48,643 nucleotides of DNA from Firmicutes bacterium ADurb.Bin153 (GTDB lineage Bacteria > Bacillota > DTU025 > MWDF01), in the NCBI GenBank assembly GCA_002070415.1, contig MWDF01000012.1:1-48643 (forward strand), written 5' to 3'. Below are positions 18,061 through 26,005 of the stretch, piece after piece (within the stretch, counting starts at the first letter, position 1; each line of letters begins with the position of its first letter). The translations under genes were made by a program, and so were the position numbers. The notes under the pieces are model-generated. The model saw only the letters and a program-made list of their open reading frames with translations, searched no databases and was not told where the DNA came from.

Positions 18061-18933
18061 TCAGCCCTTCACGCTGCCGAGCGTCAACCCGCCCACCAGA
18101 TATCTCGAAAGAGCTATGAAAAGCACGGTAACCGGAATCGCGGTCACCAAAGCCGCAGCCGAGTAGATCCCCCACTCCGTCGAGAACGAGCCCTGTAGCG
18201 CTATCAGTCCGACTGGAAGGGTCAGCATGCTCTTGCTCGTGATCAGTATCCTCGCTACGATGAACTCCGACCACGCGCCCATGAACGCAAAGAGCGCGCA
18301 CAGCGCTATAGCGGGTTTCGCCAGCGGAAGGATAATGGACCAATATGCCCTTAATATGCTGGCGCCGTCTATGAAGGCGCTCTCCTCAAGGGATCTCGGG
18401 ATCGTGTCGAAATAGCCCTTCATTAGCCAGATGTTGAATGGCACGGCCGTCGAGACGTACCAGAGAATGAGTCCGAGGTAGTTGTTGGTAAGCTTGAACC
18501 TCACCAACATGAGATATACGGGAAGCAGCAGCATCGGCGCCGGGAACATCTGCGTCACGAGCAGCAGCGTCATCCCGAACTTCCTGCCCCAGAACCTGTA
18601 CCTCGAGAAGGCGTATCCTGCGTTGACCGATATGATCACCGCGAACACAGCCGTCAAAGTACTTACGAACATGCTGTTTAGCATCCACTTCGCCATAGGG
18701 TACTTCGTGAAGGCGTCGGTATAGTTCTTGAAGGTCGCATTATCCGGAATCAGCTTGAGCGAAGTGGAGAACAGCTGGTTCCCGGGCCTCAGCGAGACCG
18801 TGAATATGAAGCTTATGGGATAGATCGTTATGAAGCAGCACAACAGGAGGAAAAGGTAGATCATGACGATCTTGGGCCATGAATCGTTCTTCTCGAAACG
18901 CTCCTTGAGCCTGCTCTTCCAGCTTATGGCCAT
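18061..18933 (-). CDS. malG: Maltodextrin ABC transporter permease, MalG type
   Basis: Inner-membrane permease of a CUT1 sugar importer, 290 residues, with six predicted helices. The EAA loop that docks the ATPase reads EESAFIDGASILRAYWSIIL, and the C-terminus is the MalG-like YLVGGLTLGSVKG. Upstream marks include SLRPGNQLF and NSMFVSTLTAV, normal for MalG/GanQ. It begins 13 bases after malF with the ribosome site AAGGAGG. It is the last gene of malEFG and ends at a hairpin shared with the amylase gene. Maltodextrin specificity is inferred from the amylase, MsmX-like ATPase and glycogen genes around it, not from the permease itself. Confidence 0.93.
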   Translation of the reverse strand: MAISWKSRLKERFEKNDSWPKIVMIYLFLLLCCFITIYPISFIFTVSLRPGNQLFSTSLKLIPDNATFKNYTDAFTKYPMAKWMLNSMFVSTLTAVFAVIISVNAGYAFSRYRFWGRKFGMTLLLVTQMFPAPMLLLPVYLMLVRFKLTNNYLGLILWYVSTAVPFNIWLMKGYFDTIPRSLEESAFIDGASILRAYWSIILPLAKPAIALCALFAFMGAWSEFIVARILITSKSMLTLPVGLIALQGSFSTEWGIYSAAALVTAIPVTVLFIALSRYLVGGLTLGSVKG

Positions 18934-18946
18934 TTCCTTCCCTCCT

Positions 18947-19858
18947 TCAGTCCTCGAGCTTCTGGGCGCGGATGAACACGCTCGAGAAGCTTACGAGCAG
19001 TATGAACACCACTACGGACATCGCTGCCGCATAACCGTACCTGAAGAACTCGAACGCCCTCTTATAGATCTGGGATACGAGTATCTGAGCCGCTTCGTGG
19101 GTCGAGCCGTAGGTGAGTATGTATATAACGTTCACCATATTGAAGGTCCATATCGTCCCCAGCACTATCGCGGGCGTGAGGACGGGCTTCATGAGCGGGA
19201 GTACTACGTTCCTCACCTTCTGCCACCAGTTGGCGCCGTCGATGTCCGCGGCCTCGTACAGTTCCTGAGGAATAGACTGCAAGCCTCCTAGGCAGGTCAT
19301 CATCATGAACGGCACTCCCAGCCATATGTTGGTAATGATGGCTGCCTTGAACGCATTGGCGGGGTTGCTGAGCCACATCACTGTGGCCCCGTCGCCGAAC
19401 AGCGCCTTTAGCACCAGGTTGATGGGACCGTAAGTCTCGTTGAATAGGTTTCGCATGGCGATAGCTGCGATGTATTGCGGTACCGCCCAAGGAAGTATGA
19501 GCAGTACGCGGATTATCGCCTTCCCTGGAAGCTTGCGGTTAAGTATTAAAGCCAGCATGAATCCCAAGCTTACGTGCGAGACCACGTTCACGACGGTCCA
19601 GACTATCGTCCTTATTAGGGTGGAGAAGAACTGCGGGTCCTCGAACATCGACTTGTAGTTCTCCAACCCTATCCAGGGATAATTGCCGCTTCTTAGATTG
19701 TAGAGGGTGACGCTCCTGAAAGAGATGTCCACCTCGTAGTAAAGCGGATAGGCCACCATGGCCACCATGACCAGCATGGCCGGTAGGAGGAATAAAAGGG
19801 GTACGTACCATCTGGGCCTGGCAAGCTCGTACGACTTGCCCTTGCGCCTTGCCTGCAT
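18947..19858 (-). CDS. malF: Maltodextrin ABC transporter permease, MalF type
   Basis: Partner permease of MalG, 303 residues, of the short form without the large periplasmic P2 domain of enteric MalF. The N-terminus is basic, then the first helix (WYVPLLFLLPAMLVMVAM). The segment WIGLENYKSMFEDPQFF is the usual CUT1 external strand, and the EAA loop is ELYEAADIDGANWWQKVRNV. The ATG follows a run of seven Gs that serves as a loose ribosome site. Between malE and malF lies a large hairpin that probably lets more binding protein than permease be made. Confidence 0.93.
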   Translation of the reverse strand: MQARRKGKSYELARPRWYVPLLFLLPAMLVMVAMVAYPLYYEVDISFRSVTLYNLRSGNYPWIGLENYKSMFEDPQFFSTLIRTIVWTVVNVVSHVSLGFMLALILNRKLPGKAIIRVLLILPWAVPQYIAAIAMRNLFNETYGPINLVLKALFGDGATVMWLSNPANAFKAAIITNIWLGVPFMMMTCLGGLQSIPQELYEAADIDGANWWQKVRNVVLPLMKPVLTPAIVLGTIWTFNMVNVIYILTYGSTHEAAQILVSQIYKRAFEFFRYGYAAAMSVVVFILLVSFSSVFIRAQKLED

Positions 19859-19889
19859 GCTGATTACCCCCCCTTGGAAACCAGAATAT

Positions 19890-19935
19890 GGGCGGGAGAA
19901 GGGACTCCAGTTATAGTCCCCTCTCCCTGTCGCCC
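19890..19935 (-). other. malE-malF intercistronic hairpin
   Basis: A long stem: GGGACT pairs with AGTCCC around an 8-base loop. After one A-C mismatch GGGAGA pairs with TCTCCC, and then, past a small bulge, GGGC pairs with GCCC. No U run follows on the minus strand, so it is better read as an mRNA-stabilising or partial-attenuation hairpin than as a terminator. In other bacteria hairpins in this position keep malE transcripts in excess. Confidence 0.65.
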
Positions 19936-19955
19936 CCTAAGGGCATATGGTCCTA

Positions 19956-21182
19956 CTATTTCACCGTGATGCCCATCTGCTTGAGCGCATCGAGACAGAG
20001 CTTCTGGGCTTTCGCGGGTGCATCCTCTGGCTTGATCACGTTGGAGAACACGTCGGCCTGCACCGCCTTGAGCGCATCCCAGCATGCCCTCATCTGGGGC
20101 ACTATCGGCATGGCAACTCCGTACTTGACCGCCTCGGTCTGGGATGATAGAAGTACGTTCTTCGTTACGGCGTCCGAAGTCATCGCCGCAGGCACCGTGG
20201 GTATCTGGTTGTGCGCCGGTACCAGCTTGATCTGAGATTCGGCGCTGGTCATGAAGTCTACGAACTTCTTTGCCAGCTCGAGGTTCTTCGTATTGGCGGA
20301 TATGCAATAGCCCTTAACCGCCGTCCACGAAGTCGGATACTTGCCCGCTACAGAGGGTATCCTTGCTATGCCAATGCTCATGCCCGCGTCAACATAACTG
20401 GTAAACGACCATGGGCCGTTGATCAGGCATGCGACCTTGCCCTCCTTGAACAGGCCTTCCGCCGCGCCGTAATCGACGCCGCGAGGCGCGATCTTGTCGT
20501 CCATCAGGCCCTTGAGGTACGCGAACATCTTGCCTATCCCAGGGCTGTCCAGCGTGGGTTTGGCGTTCTTCTCCGACGACGGGTTGTCCATCACGAAGGT
20601 GTCGAACGCTCCCAGGAAGGGCACCGTGAAGAAAGGCTCTACAGTATTGAAGGCGATTCCATAATCCGCCTTCTTATCGGCCTGTAGCTTCTTGGTCGTG
20701 GCGATGAGCTCCTCCATCGTCTTGGGCGCGTTGGGTATCAGCTTCTTGTTGTATATCATGCAGAGCTCGTTGCCGTTGCGGTCGGGCAGCAGGTATATCA
20801 AGCCCTCGTACATCGACGCCTGCAGGGCGTTGGCATCGAACTTGCTAACCAGGTAGTCCTTGCCGAAAACCTTCTCCATCGAGTAGATGAAGCCGCCGGG
20901 TACGAATACGCCGAGGTTGTCGTTCGGGCCGAAGACCACGTCAGGGCCTTCGCTGCCTATGGCTGCCGCGGCGAAGTTCTTCCTAAGGTCCTCGGTCTCG
21001 AAGTGGGACCTTTCGACCTTTACATTTGGGTTGGCCTTCTCGAACTCGGCGATCAGCACATCCATCACAACCTGTGCCGAGGGGTCGTCCTGCTCCCAGA
21101 ACGAAAGTATCGTAGGAGCCGCGTTCACTGCCATGGCAAACATCACGACTGCCACGACGGCCAGAGCCAGTATCCTTTTCAT
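19956..21182 (-). CDS. malE: Maltodextrin-binding protein of the ABC importer, MalE type
   Basis: Extracytoplasmic substrate-binding protein of a CUT1 sugar importer, 408 mature-plus-signal residues. The leader MKRILALAVVAVVMFAMAVN ends at a signal-peptidase-I-like NAA-P site with no lipobox Cys, so the protein should be soluble. MalE-family features include LSFWEQDDPSAQVVMDVLI, GPDVVFGPNDNLG, a GPWSFTSYVDAGMSIGIARI segment and a closing KAQKLCLDALKQMGI. The ATG is chosen seven bases after GGAGG, and thirteen codons of open frame upstream are rejected. It is first in malEFG, with its own promoter and a dyad repeat in the leader. Sugar specificity is inferred from context. Confidence 0.94.
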   Translation of the reverse strand: MKRILALAVVAVVMFAMAVNAAPTILSFWEQDDPSAQVVMDVLIAEFEKANPNVKVERSHFETEDLRKNFAAAAIGSEGPDVVFGPNDNLGVFVPGGFIYSMEKVFGKDYLVSKFDANALQASMYEGLIYLLPDRNGNELCMIYNKKLIPNAPKTMEELIATTKKLQADKKADYGIAFNTVEPFFTVPFLGAFDTFVMDNPSSEKNAKPTLDSPGIGKMFAYLKGLMDDKIAPRGVDYGAAEGLFKEGKVACLINGPWSFTSYVDAGMSIGIARIPSVAGKYPTSWTAVKGYCISANTKNLELAKKFVDFMTSAESQIKLVPAHNQIPTVPAAMTSDAVTKNVLLSSQTEAVKYGVAMPIVPQMRACWDALKAVQADVFSNVIKPEDAPAKAQKLCLDALKQMGITVK

Positions 21183-21202
21183 GACGATGCCTCCTTTAGT
21201 TA

Positions 21203-21220
21203 TGGTTGTATATTCAACCA
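21203..21220. promoter_or_regulatory. Dyad repeat in the malE leader (candidate operator)
   Basis: Perfect inverted repeat TGGTTG-6-CAACCA between the malE promoter and its ribosome site. The half GGTTGTATA resembles the halves of a second dyad beside the msmX promoter (GGTTGTGTA and GGTTATGTA), which suggests one regulator for both directions. Confidence 0.45.
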
Positions 21221-21238
21221 AGTATGTTCTCCTAACTT

Positions 21239-21267
21239 ATTTTTACATTCTCCTATGGGCAAGTCAA
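21239..21267 (-). promoter_or_regulatory. Promoter for malEFG
   Basis: On the minus strand TTGACT is followed after 17 bases by AAAAAT preceded by TGT, which also gives TAAAAA at a 16-base spacing. It lies 57 bases before the malE start. The -10 is weak, as expected of an activated or regulated promoter. Confidence 0.5.
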
Positions 21268-21332
21268 GCAAAGACGGGCATATCAGTATGCGTCCTGGCC
21301 GCGATCGCGCGTTAGCCGCCGTCCTTCCCTTA

Positions 21333-21360
21333 TTGCCAATTGCATGCCGCAGTGTATAAA
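21333..21360 (+). promoter_or_regulatory. Promoter for the msmX-glycogen transcript
   Basis: TTGCCA, a 16-base spacer and TATAAA, about 55 bases before the msmX start. A dyad repeat begins three bases past the -10, where a bound repressor would block initiation. Confidence 0.65.
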
Positions 21361-21362
21361 AT

Positions 21363-21389
21363 GGTTGTGTATATAAACGTTACATAACC
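21363..21389. promoter_or_regulatory. Dyad repeat at the msmX transcription start (candidate operator)
   Basis: GGTTGTGTA, nine bases, then TACATAACC: the arms match at eight of nine positions. The centre holds AACGTT. It covers the expected start point of the divergent promoter and shares its half-site with the malE leader dyad. Confidence 0.5.
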
Positions 21390-21414
21390 TTCGCATATGA
21401 TTGGAGGTCGTCAT

Positions 21415-22521
21415 ATGGCACACCTTTCCCTTCGCGGCCTGACTAAGGTTTACCCGGGCGGAGTGCTGGCCGTCTCGAATTTCAACCTCGACATCGATGA
21501 CAAGGAGTTTATCATACTGGTCGGGCCCTCCGGATGCGGCAAATCGACCGTCCTAAGGATGATCGCGGGCCTGGAGGAGATAACCGACGGCACGCTCGAG
21601 ATCGACGGCAAGCTAGTCAACGACGTGCATCCCAAGGACAGGGACATCGCCATGGTGTTCCAGAACTATGCACTTTATCCCCATATGAGCGTGTCGGAGA
21701 ACATGGGCTTCTCCTTGAAACTAAGGAAGGTGCCGAACGCCGAAAGGAAACAGAAGGTCGAAGCCGCCGCAAGGATACTGGACCTTTCCCACCTGCTCGG
21801 CAGGAAGCCGAAGGAGCTGTCCGGCGGCCAGAGGCAGAGGGCGGCCGTAGGAAGGGCAATCGTCAGGAATCCGAAGGTGTTCCTGTTCGACGAACCGCTG
21901 TCCAACCTCGACGCCAAGCTCAGGACCCAGATGCGCACCGAGATCTCTAAGCTGCACCAGCAGATCGGGACCACGTTCATCTACGTCACCCACGACCAGG
22001 TGGAAGCCATGACGATGGGCACGAGGATCGTGGTCATGAAGGATGGCCTCATCCAGCAGGTAGACACCCCCAACAACCTCTACGACAAACCGACGAACCT
22101 GTTCGTGGCCGGCTTCATCGGCTCTCCGCAGATGAACTTCCTCAACGTGGGGCTGGTGGAGGAGGACGGCCGCCTTTACGCAAGGTACGGCAAGAACTCG
22201 TTGCTCCTGCCGGAGGCCAAGGCGAAGGCTGCCGCGGCATATGCTGGAAAGGAAGTAGTGCTCGGCATAAGGCCGGAGTTCGTCTTCGACGAGGACATCA
22301 GGCTTAATCAGTTCAAGGACAGCACCATAGAGGCCGACGTGGACGTCGTCGAGCCGCTGGGTTCGGATACTTACCTTTACCTGCTGTCGGACGGGCAGAA
22401 GATAACCGCACGGGTGGAGCCTAAATCGCCCGCGAAGGTCGGCGAGAGGATGAGATTCGCCGTCGATGCCTCGAGGGTCAACCTGTTCGACAAGGAGACC
22501 GAAGCTGTCATAGTCAACTGA
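21415..22521 (+). CDS. msmX: Sugar ABC transporter ATPase, MsmX/UgpC/MalK type
   Basis: ATP-binding subunit that powers CUT1 sugar permeases, 368 residues. Walker A is GPSGCGKST, the signature LSGGQRQR, Walker B FLFDEPLSNLD and the H-loop VTHDQVEAM. The C-terminal third is the OB/TOBE regulatory domain (GIRPEFVFDEDI onward) found in MalK and MsmX. The ATG lies seven bases after GGAGGT; an ATG six codons upstream contains that ribosome site and is rejected. It is divergent from malE and is the only such ATPase in the window, so it very likely serves MalFG. A terminator-like hairpin separates it from the glycogen genes. Confidence 0.94.
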   Translation: MAHLSLRGLTKVYPGGVLAVSNFNLDIDDKEFIILVGPSGCGKSTVLRMIAGLEEITDGTLEIDGKLVNDVHPKDRDIAMVFQNYALYPHMSVSENMGFSLKLRKVPNAERKQKVEAAARILDLSHLLGRKPKELSGGQRQRAAVGRAIVRNPKVFLFDEPLSNLDAKLRTQMRTEISKLHQQIGTTFIYVTHDQVEAMTMGTRIVVMKDGLIQQVDTPNNLYDKPTNLFVAGFIGSPQMNFLNVGLVEEDGRLYARYGKNSLLLPEAKAKAAAAYAGKEVVLGIRPEFVFDEDIRLNQFKDSTIEADVDVVEPLGSDTYLYLLSDGQKITARVEPKSPAKVGERMRFAVDASRVNLFDKETEAVIVN

Positions 22522-22543
22522 GCAGGTAAAGGACGTTTTCTTC

Positions 22544-22573
22544 GGGGCAGCCCTTAAGCGGGCTGTCCCTTTT
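22544..22573 (+). terminator. Terminator or attenuator between msmX and the glycogen operon
   Basis: A 10-bp stem (GGGGCAGCCC with GGGCTGTCCC, one G-U pair), a 6-base loop and TTTT after it. No clear promoter lies between it and the next gene, 30 bases on, so leaky termination may set the ratio of transporter ATPase to glycogen enzymes. Confidence 0.75.
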
Positions 22574-22604
22574 CGCCTAGATGGACGCGATGGAGGTCAT
22601 CCGC

Positions 22605-25600
22605 TTGGAGAGCATAACAATAACCTACGACAGTAGGGACATATCCTGTAAGGACCCGTTCGGGGCTGTGGAACCCGGCACGCCGGTCAGGTTCACCATC
22701 TATGTCAAGGCAGACGGGACCGACGTCTCGGCCAGCCTGGAGCTGTCCGGTATCGATTTCAAGTCGAGCGTCAAGATGGCGGAGATTTCAAGGCAGGATT
22801 CGACGGTGAGGCTCTCGTGCGAATTTAGGCCCGAAAGGCCGGGCCTGGTCTGGTATTGGTTCTTAGTGAGGGCTAAGGATAAGGAGCTATACGCCGGCGC
22901 CTTAGAGCGAGAAGGCGGGATTTGCCGGACGGTGCTACATCATCCGCGCCCTTACCAGCTTACGGTCTACGAACGCAGCGCCCTGCCGCCTTGGGCTGGC
23001 GAAGGGGCTCTGTATCAGATATTCGTCGACAGGTTCAGGAAGTCTAAGGACGGTGTACCGAAGCTCAAGAAGGGCTCCTTGCTGCATGCCCGCTGGGACG
23101 ACACTCCTGTGTACGTAAGGGCGTGCAAGGACGGGTCGGTCAAGAGGTGGACGTTCTTCGGAGGCGATATAGACGGCGTGACCGAGAAGCTCGCCTACCT
23201 ATGGGAGCTGGGGGTCAACGCCATATACCTGAACCCGGTGTTCGAATCCCCTAGCAACCACAAGTACGATACGTCCGACTACAGCCGCGTCGATCCCGGA
23301 TTCGGCGACGAGGCGGCCCTCATAAGGCTCTGCTCGAAGGCTGCTGAGTGGGGCATCAGGGTAATCCTGGACGGGGTGTTCAGCCATACCGGCAGCGACA
23401 GCGTCTACTTCAACAAGGAGGGCAGCTACGAAGGCGTTGGAGCGTACCAATCGAAGGATTCCCCCTATTCCGGCTGGTATCGTTTCAAGGACTTCCCCGA
23501 GGACTACGACTGCTGGTGGGGCTTCACGGGGCTACCTAACGTAAACGAGCTGGATCCTTCGTATCTCGAATTCATGGTCGAAGGAGATAACAGCATAGTC
23601 CGTAAATGGATGCGCGCCGGCATCGGAGGGTGGCGCTTGGACGTAGCCGACGAGCTGCCGGACGAGTTCATAAAGCGGCTGAGGAAAGTGGTCAAGGAGG
23701 AGGATCCTGACGCCGTCCTGATAGGCGAGGTGTGGGACGACGCATCCAACAAGGTCAGCTACTCGGTGAGGCGGGAATACCTGCTGGGTCACGAACTAGA
23801 TTCAGTCACGGGATATCCCGTAAGGGACGCGATCATCCAATACGTTACAGGAAGGTGCGACGCATCAAGGTTCGTCTCCACGATCATGCAGCTCATGGAG
23901 AACTACCCTCCTGAGCAGATGCGCTTCAACCTCAGCATGCTAGGCTCGCACGACGTACTCAGGATAATCACCGCCCTTGGCGACGCCCCGGACGAATCGT
24001 CCATGTCCCAGGAGGCGAAGGAGGCCTACGCCCTTCCGGCCCATAAGCTCGAGCTTGCGCGCAAGAGGTTGATTCTGGCGAGCCTCCTTCAGTTCACTCT
24101 GCCCGGCACCCCTATGGTCTACTACGGAGACGAGGCCGGCATGCAAGGCTATTCCGATCCCTATTGCAGGGGCCCGTTCCCGTGGGGCCGCGAGGACAAG
24201 GCACTCTGGGCATGGCACAAGGCGCTCGGCGAGGCCAGGGCGGTGCACGAATCCATAAAGGAAGGAAGCTTCGAGGCCGTCGCCGTTGTGGGAATGGCTT
24301 TGTGTTTCATGAGGCGCTCGGGCCGCGACGTCGCGCTCATCGCGCTCAACCCCTCCGACGAGGAGGCCATCTTCGACGCAGACGTCAGGACGCTCGGGAG
24401 CGGTTCCATTTCCTTCCAGGACCTCTTCTTCGGAAGCGCCTACACGGTCTCCTCCGGAGGTTTCCTGAAGCTGAGGCTGGCCCCCCTGTCCTGCCAGTGC
24501 TATACGACCACCCTAGATTCGCCCCCGCTATTCGCAAAGCCCGCGATTGGAAGACGTGCGGGGATCCTGATGCACGTGACTTCCCTGCCCTCGCCCTTCG
24601 GCATAGGCGACTTAGGCCCGTCGGCGAGACGGTTCGTGGATTTCCTCTCAAGCTCAGGACAGAGCCTGTGGCAGGTGCTTCCCATGAACCCGCCTTCACT
24701 TGGCGATTCCCCTTACATGTGCTACTCCGCCATGGCCGGAAACCCGCTTATGATAAGCCCGGAGCTTCTGGTTGAGGCTGGCCTGCTAGACGCCCCTGAC
24801 CTTTTGCCCTTACCTTCGTTCCCCGAGGAAGTCGTCGACTTCAAGGCCGTCTCGGCCTACAAATCACGCCTTTTCAGGATGGCTTACGCCAATTTCAAGC
24901 AGAAGGGCGATTTCGCCGGGCTTAAGGCCTATAAGGAGGCCAGCTCGCATTGGCTAAGGGACTATTCGCTCTACATGGTGCTGAAGTCGCTGCATGCCGG
25001 TTCTTCCTGGCAGGAGTGGCCCGACGGGGCGAGGTTGCGGGAAGAAGGCTTCTTAAATGAGCTTATCGGAGCTTACGGTGACGAGGCGGGCTATCACGAC
25101 TTCTTGCAGTACGTTTACGACGCACAGTGGAATGCCTTGAAGGCATACGCGAACTCCAAGGGTGTACTGATGGTAGGCGACATGGCCATCTACGTATCCG
25201 GCGACAGCAGCGACGTATGGGCGAACCAGGGCATGTTCTGGCTCGACGGTGACGGGCACCCCAAGCTAGTATCGGGCGTGCCGCCGGACAGCTTCAGCGC
25301 CACCGGACAGCTCTGGGGGCATCCTGTGTACAGGTGGGAGGAGCAAGCAAAGGACGGCTACGGATGGTGGAAGCGCCGGATGGAGAAGGCCTTCGAGGAC
25401 TTCGACTATACGAGGATAGACCATTTCAGGGGCTTTGCAGGATACTACGCCGTGCCCGGCGGCAGCCTCACTGCGGAGCACGGAAGATGGCTTAAGGGCC
25501 CCGGCATCGAACTGTTCAGGGCAATGGCCCAAGGGCGCGGCAGTCTTCCCATCATAGCCGAGGACCTGGGCGTGATCACGCCGGACGTCGTCGACCTAAG

Positions 25601-26003
25601 GCAGGCGACAGGCTTTCCCGGAATGAAGGTGCTGCAGTTCATGGGCCCGGCCCCGAAAAGGCAGGAAGGCGGAGATCCCCACTGGGTGGCCTACACCGGC
25701 ACGCACGACAACGAGACGCTGGTACAGCACTACAGGAGCATCAACGGCCTTCCCCAGCACGAAAGGCCGGCTAACGATGACGAGAAGGCATACGTGGACC
25801 GGATGCTCGGCTCTCTCTACGATTCGCAGTACGGCTGGGCTATCGTGCCGCTTCAGGACCTTTTGTACCTCGGGGCCGAAGCGAGGATGAACATGCCCTC
25901 GGTCGCTGAAGGCAACTGGGCATGGCGCGCCAAGGAAGGCTCGATGGACGGCAGCCTTGCAGAAAGGCTTCTCACGCTCATAGAATCCGGAAAAAGGCGC
26001 TGA
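22605..26003 (+). CDS. malQ: GH13 amylase/neopullulanase fused to GH77 4-alpha-glucanotransferase
   Basis: Bifunctional cytosolic glucan enzyme of 1,132 residues. Residues 1-125 form a beta-rich N-domain. Residues 130-635 are a GH13 module with catalytic Asp near 346 (GWRLDVAD), Glu near 375 (LIGEVWD) and Asp near 450 (GSHDVLR), closest in style to neopullulanase/cyclomaltodextrinase. From about 650 a complete GH77 amylomaltase follows: GILMHVTSLPSPFGIGDLGP, Asp near 939 (RIDHFRG), Glu near 987 (AEDLGVI) and Asp near 1035 (GTHDNET). All catalytic residues are present in both halves. The TTG seven bases after GGAGGT is chosen over the ATG eight codons upstream. It heads the glycogen operon and could trim and recycle imported dextrins and debranched chains. 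The symbol refers to the GH77 half. Confidence 0.95.
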   Translation: MESITITYDSRDISCKDPFGAVEPGTPVRFTIYVKADGTDVSASLELSGIDFKSSVKMAEISRQDSTVRLSCEFRPERPGLVWYWFLVRAKDKELYAGALEREGGICRTVLHHPRPYQLTVYERSALPPWAGEGALYQIFVDRFRKSKDGVPKLKKGSLLHARWDDTPVYVRACKDGSVKRWTFFGGDIDGVTEKLAYLWELGVNAIYLNPVFESPSNHKYDTSDYSRVDPGFGDEAALIRLCSKAAEWGIRVILDGVFSHTGSDSVYFNKEGSYEGVGAYQSKDSPYSGWYRFKDFPEDYDCWWGFTGLPNVNELDPSYLEFMVEGDNSIVRKWMRAGIGGWRLDVADELPDEFIKRLRKVVKEEDPDAVLIGEVWDDASNKVSYSVRREYLLGHELDSVTGYPVRDAIIQYVTGRCDASRFVSTIMQLMENYPPEQMRFNLSMLGSHDVLRIITALGDAPDESSMSQEAKEAYALPAHKLELARKRLILASLLQFTLPGTPMVYYGDEAGMQGYSDPYCRGPFPWGREDKALWAWHKALGEARAVHESIKEGSFEAVAVVGMALCFMRRSGRDVALIALNPSDEEAIFDADVRTLGSGSISFQDLFFGSAYTVSSGGFLKLRLAPLSCQCYTTTLDSPPLFAKPAIGRRAGILMHVTSLPSPFGIGDLGPSARRFVDFLSSSGQSLWQVLPMNPPSLGDSPYMCYSAMAGNPLMISPELLVEAGLLDAPDLLPLPSFPEEVVDFKAVSAYKSRLFRMAYANFKQKGDFAGLKAYKEASSHWLRDYSLYMVLKSLHAGSSWQEWPDGARLREEGFLNELIGAYGDEAGYHDFLQYVYDAQWNALKAYANSKGVLMVGDMAIYVSGDSSDVWANQGMFWLDGDGHPKLVSGVPPDSFSATGQLWGHPVYRWEEQAKDGYGWWKRRMEKAFEDFDYTRIDHFRGFAGYYAVPGGSLTAEHGRWLKGPGIELFRAMAQGRGSLPIIAEDLGVITPDVVDLRQATGFPGMKVLQFMGPAPKRQEGGDPHWVAYTGTHDNETLVQHYRSINGLPQHERPANDDEKAYVDRMLGSLYDSQYGWAIVPLQDLLYLGAEARMNMPSVAEGNWAWRAKEGSMDGSLAERLLTLIESGKRR

Positions 26004-26005
26004 TC

